DNA of 5,454 nucleotides from Pseudonocardia sp. (GTDB lineage Bacteria > Actinomycetota > Actinomycetes > Mycobacteriales > Pseudonocardiaceae). The notes under the pieces were generated by a model. The model was not told the origin of the DNA, did no database searches, and saw only the letters and a list, made by a program, of their open reading frames with translations. Shown in pieces: positions 5,103-5,454 of the stretch (position 1 is the first letter of the stretch; each line of letters opens with the position of its first letter). The translations under genes and the position numbers were made by a program. The stretch spans positions 1-5,454 of the forward strand of contig JAKDLE010000241.1 in the NCBI GenBank assembly GCA_030453005.1, given 5' to 3'.

Positions 5103-5453
5103 TCAGCTCCGCAGGCGGGCCAGGGCCTGCTCCAGGTCCACGACGTCGGCGTACTTCGCGTCCAGGTCGCGCAGGTTCTGGGTGTGCGGCTCCTCGGTGC
5201 GGTCGGCGCAGGCCTGCCGCACGACCTGCGGGCGCAAGCCGGGCCCCAGCGCGTCGGTGGCCGAGGAACGGATGCAGCCCGACGTCGACACCCCGGCGAT
5301 GACGACCGTGTCGACGCCGTCCGCGTGCAGTGTGGTAGCCAGCGAGGTGCCGAAGAACGCCGACGCGTACTGCTTGGCGGCCACCGGCTCCCCGGGTCGC
5401 GGGGGGGGGGCCCCCCACCCCCCCCCCCCCACGCGCGCCGGCGCGCCCCCCGC
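5103..5453 (-). CDS. Isochorismatase-family cysteine hydrolase, 5' truncated
   Basis: The C-terminal half of an isochorismatase-fold amidohydrolase; N-carbamoylsarcosine amidase-like members are the closest I recall. The catalytic Lys is in VAAKQYASAFFGTSL (codon 5373-5375), and the nucleophilic Cys is in VVIAGVSTSGCIRSSATDAL (codon 5274-5276). The tail ADRTEEPHTQNLRDLDAKYADVV is typical of this subgroup. The third catalytic residue, an N-terminal Asp in the usual 'DxQ' strand, lies beyond the window. The substrate cannot be fixed from this half; likely classes are carbamoyl or amide compounds such as N-carbamoylsarcosine or maleamate. The sequence is reliable up to about 5400. Beyond that the frame stays open but encodes a Gly/Pro-rich run from homopolymers (5401-5430), which no homolog should have. 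It is the first visible gene of the minus-strand run. Confidence 0.85.
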   Translation of the reverse strand, partial: AGGAPARVGGGGWGAPPPRPGEPVAAKQYASAFFGTSLATTLHADGVDTVVIAGVSTSGCIRSSATDALGPGLRPQVVRQACADRTEEPHTQNLRDLDAKYADVVDLEQALARLRS

Positions 5454-5454
5454 C
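5401..5454. other. Low-complexity homopolymer end, probable assembly artefact
   Basis: G10, C6, A and C13 follow in succession (5401-5430), then a 14-bp perfect palindrome of G and C (5433-5446) and further C-runs. The conserved isochorismatase coding sequence breaks off exactly here. This pattern is typical of an error-prone contig end rather than genomic sequence. Confidence 0.75.

Noticed and set aside
5092..5112. Inverted repeat GCGGA...TCCGC around the isochorismatase-like stop
   Set aside because: Only 5-bp arms with an 11-nt loop in very GC-rich DNA; expected by chance.

Overview
The window reads as high-GC actinobacterial chromosome, most like Pseudonocardia or another Pseudonocardiales. 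The lineage is inferred from base composition, G/C-ending codons, GTG starts, a PucR-type regulator beside a monofunctional proline dehydrogenase, and two F420/flavin split-barrel oxidoreductases. No rRNA, tRNA, CRISPR array, insertion sequence or phage gene is visible.

Left block (1-3196), amino-acid (proline) catabolism. A PucR-family regulator is read leftward from 765 and runs off the window at 1. It diverges from a rightward pair, a monofunctional proline dehydrogenase (850-1761) and, 10 nt later, a 12-TM APC-superfamily amino-acid permease (1772-3196). The 84-bp divergent gap holds a TANNNT -10-like box facing each gene at a distance that suggests leaderless mRNAs. It also holds an inverted repeat (ACAACG-N12-CGTTGT) and a 10-bp palindrome, both candidate operators. 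The likely logic is that the regulator senses proline or its oxidation product and switches uptake plus oxidation. The P5C dehydrogenase that often sits beside ProDH is not in the window.

Middle block (3096-4170). A DUF385/Ddn-like deazaflavin (F420)-dependent oxidoreductase on the minus strand is convergent with, and overlaps, the permease. It diverges from a MarR-family regulator on the plus strand. The short gap between them carries two copies of an 18-bp partly palindromic element (15 of 18 identical, 37 bp apart), the best candidate for a MarR autoregulatory operator pair.

Right block (4184-5453), all minus strand and probably one operon. It reads an isochorismatase-like cysteine hydrolase (its N-terminus lost at the window edge), a conserved actinobacterial protein of unknown function, and a PPOX-fold F420-dependent oxidoreductase. 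An 8-bp perfect hairpin sits between the convergent MarR and PPOX stops. The final 54 bases (5401-5454) are homopolymers and a GC palindrome and look like an assembly or sequencing artefact at a contig end.

Most of the window is ordinary accessory or core metabolism. The points worth a second look are the paired MarR operators, a Tyr-to-Gln change at an active-site motif of ProDH, the leaderless divergent promoter, and a possible 3' frameshift in the DUF385 gene. I see no convincing novel multi-gene system.
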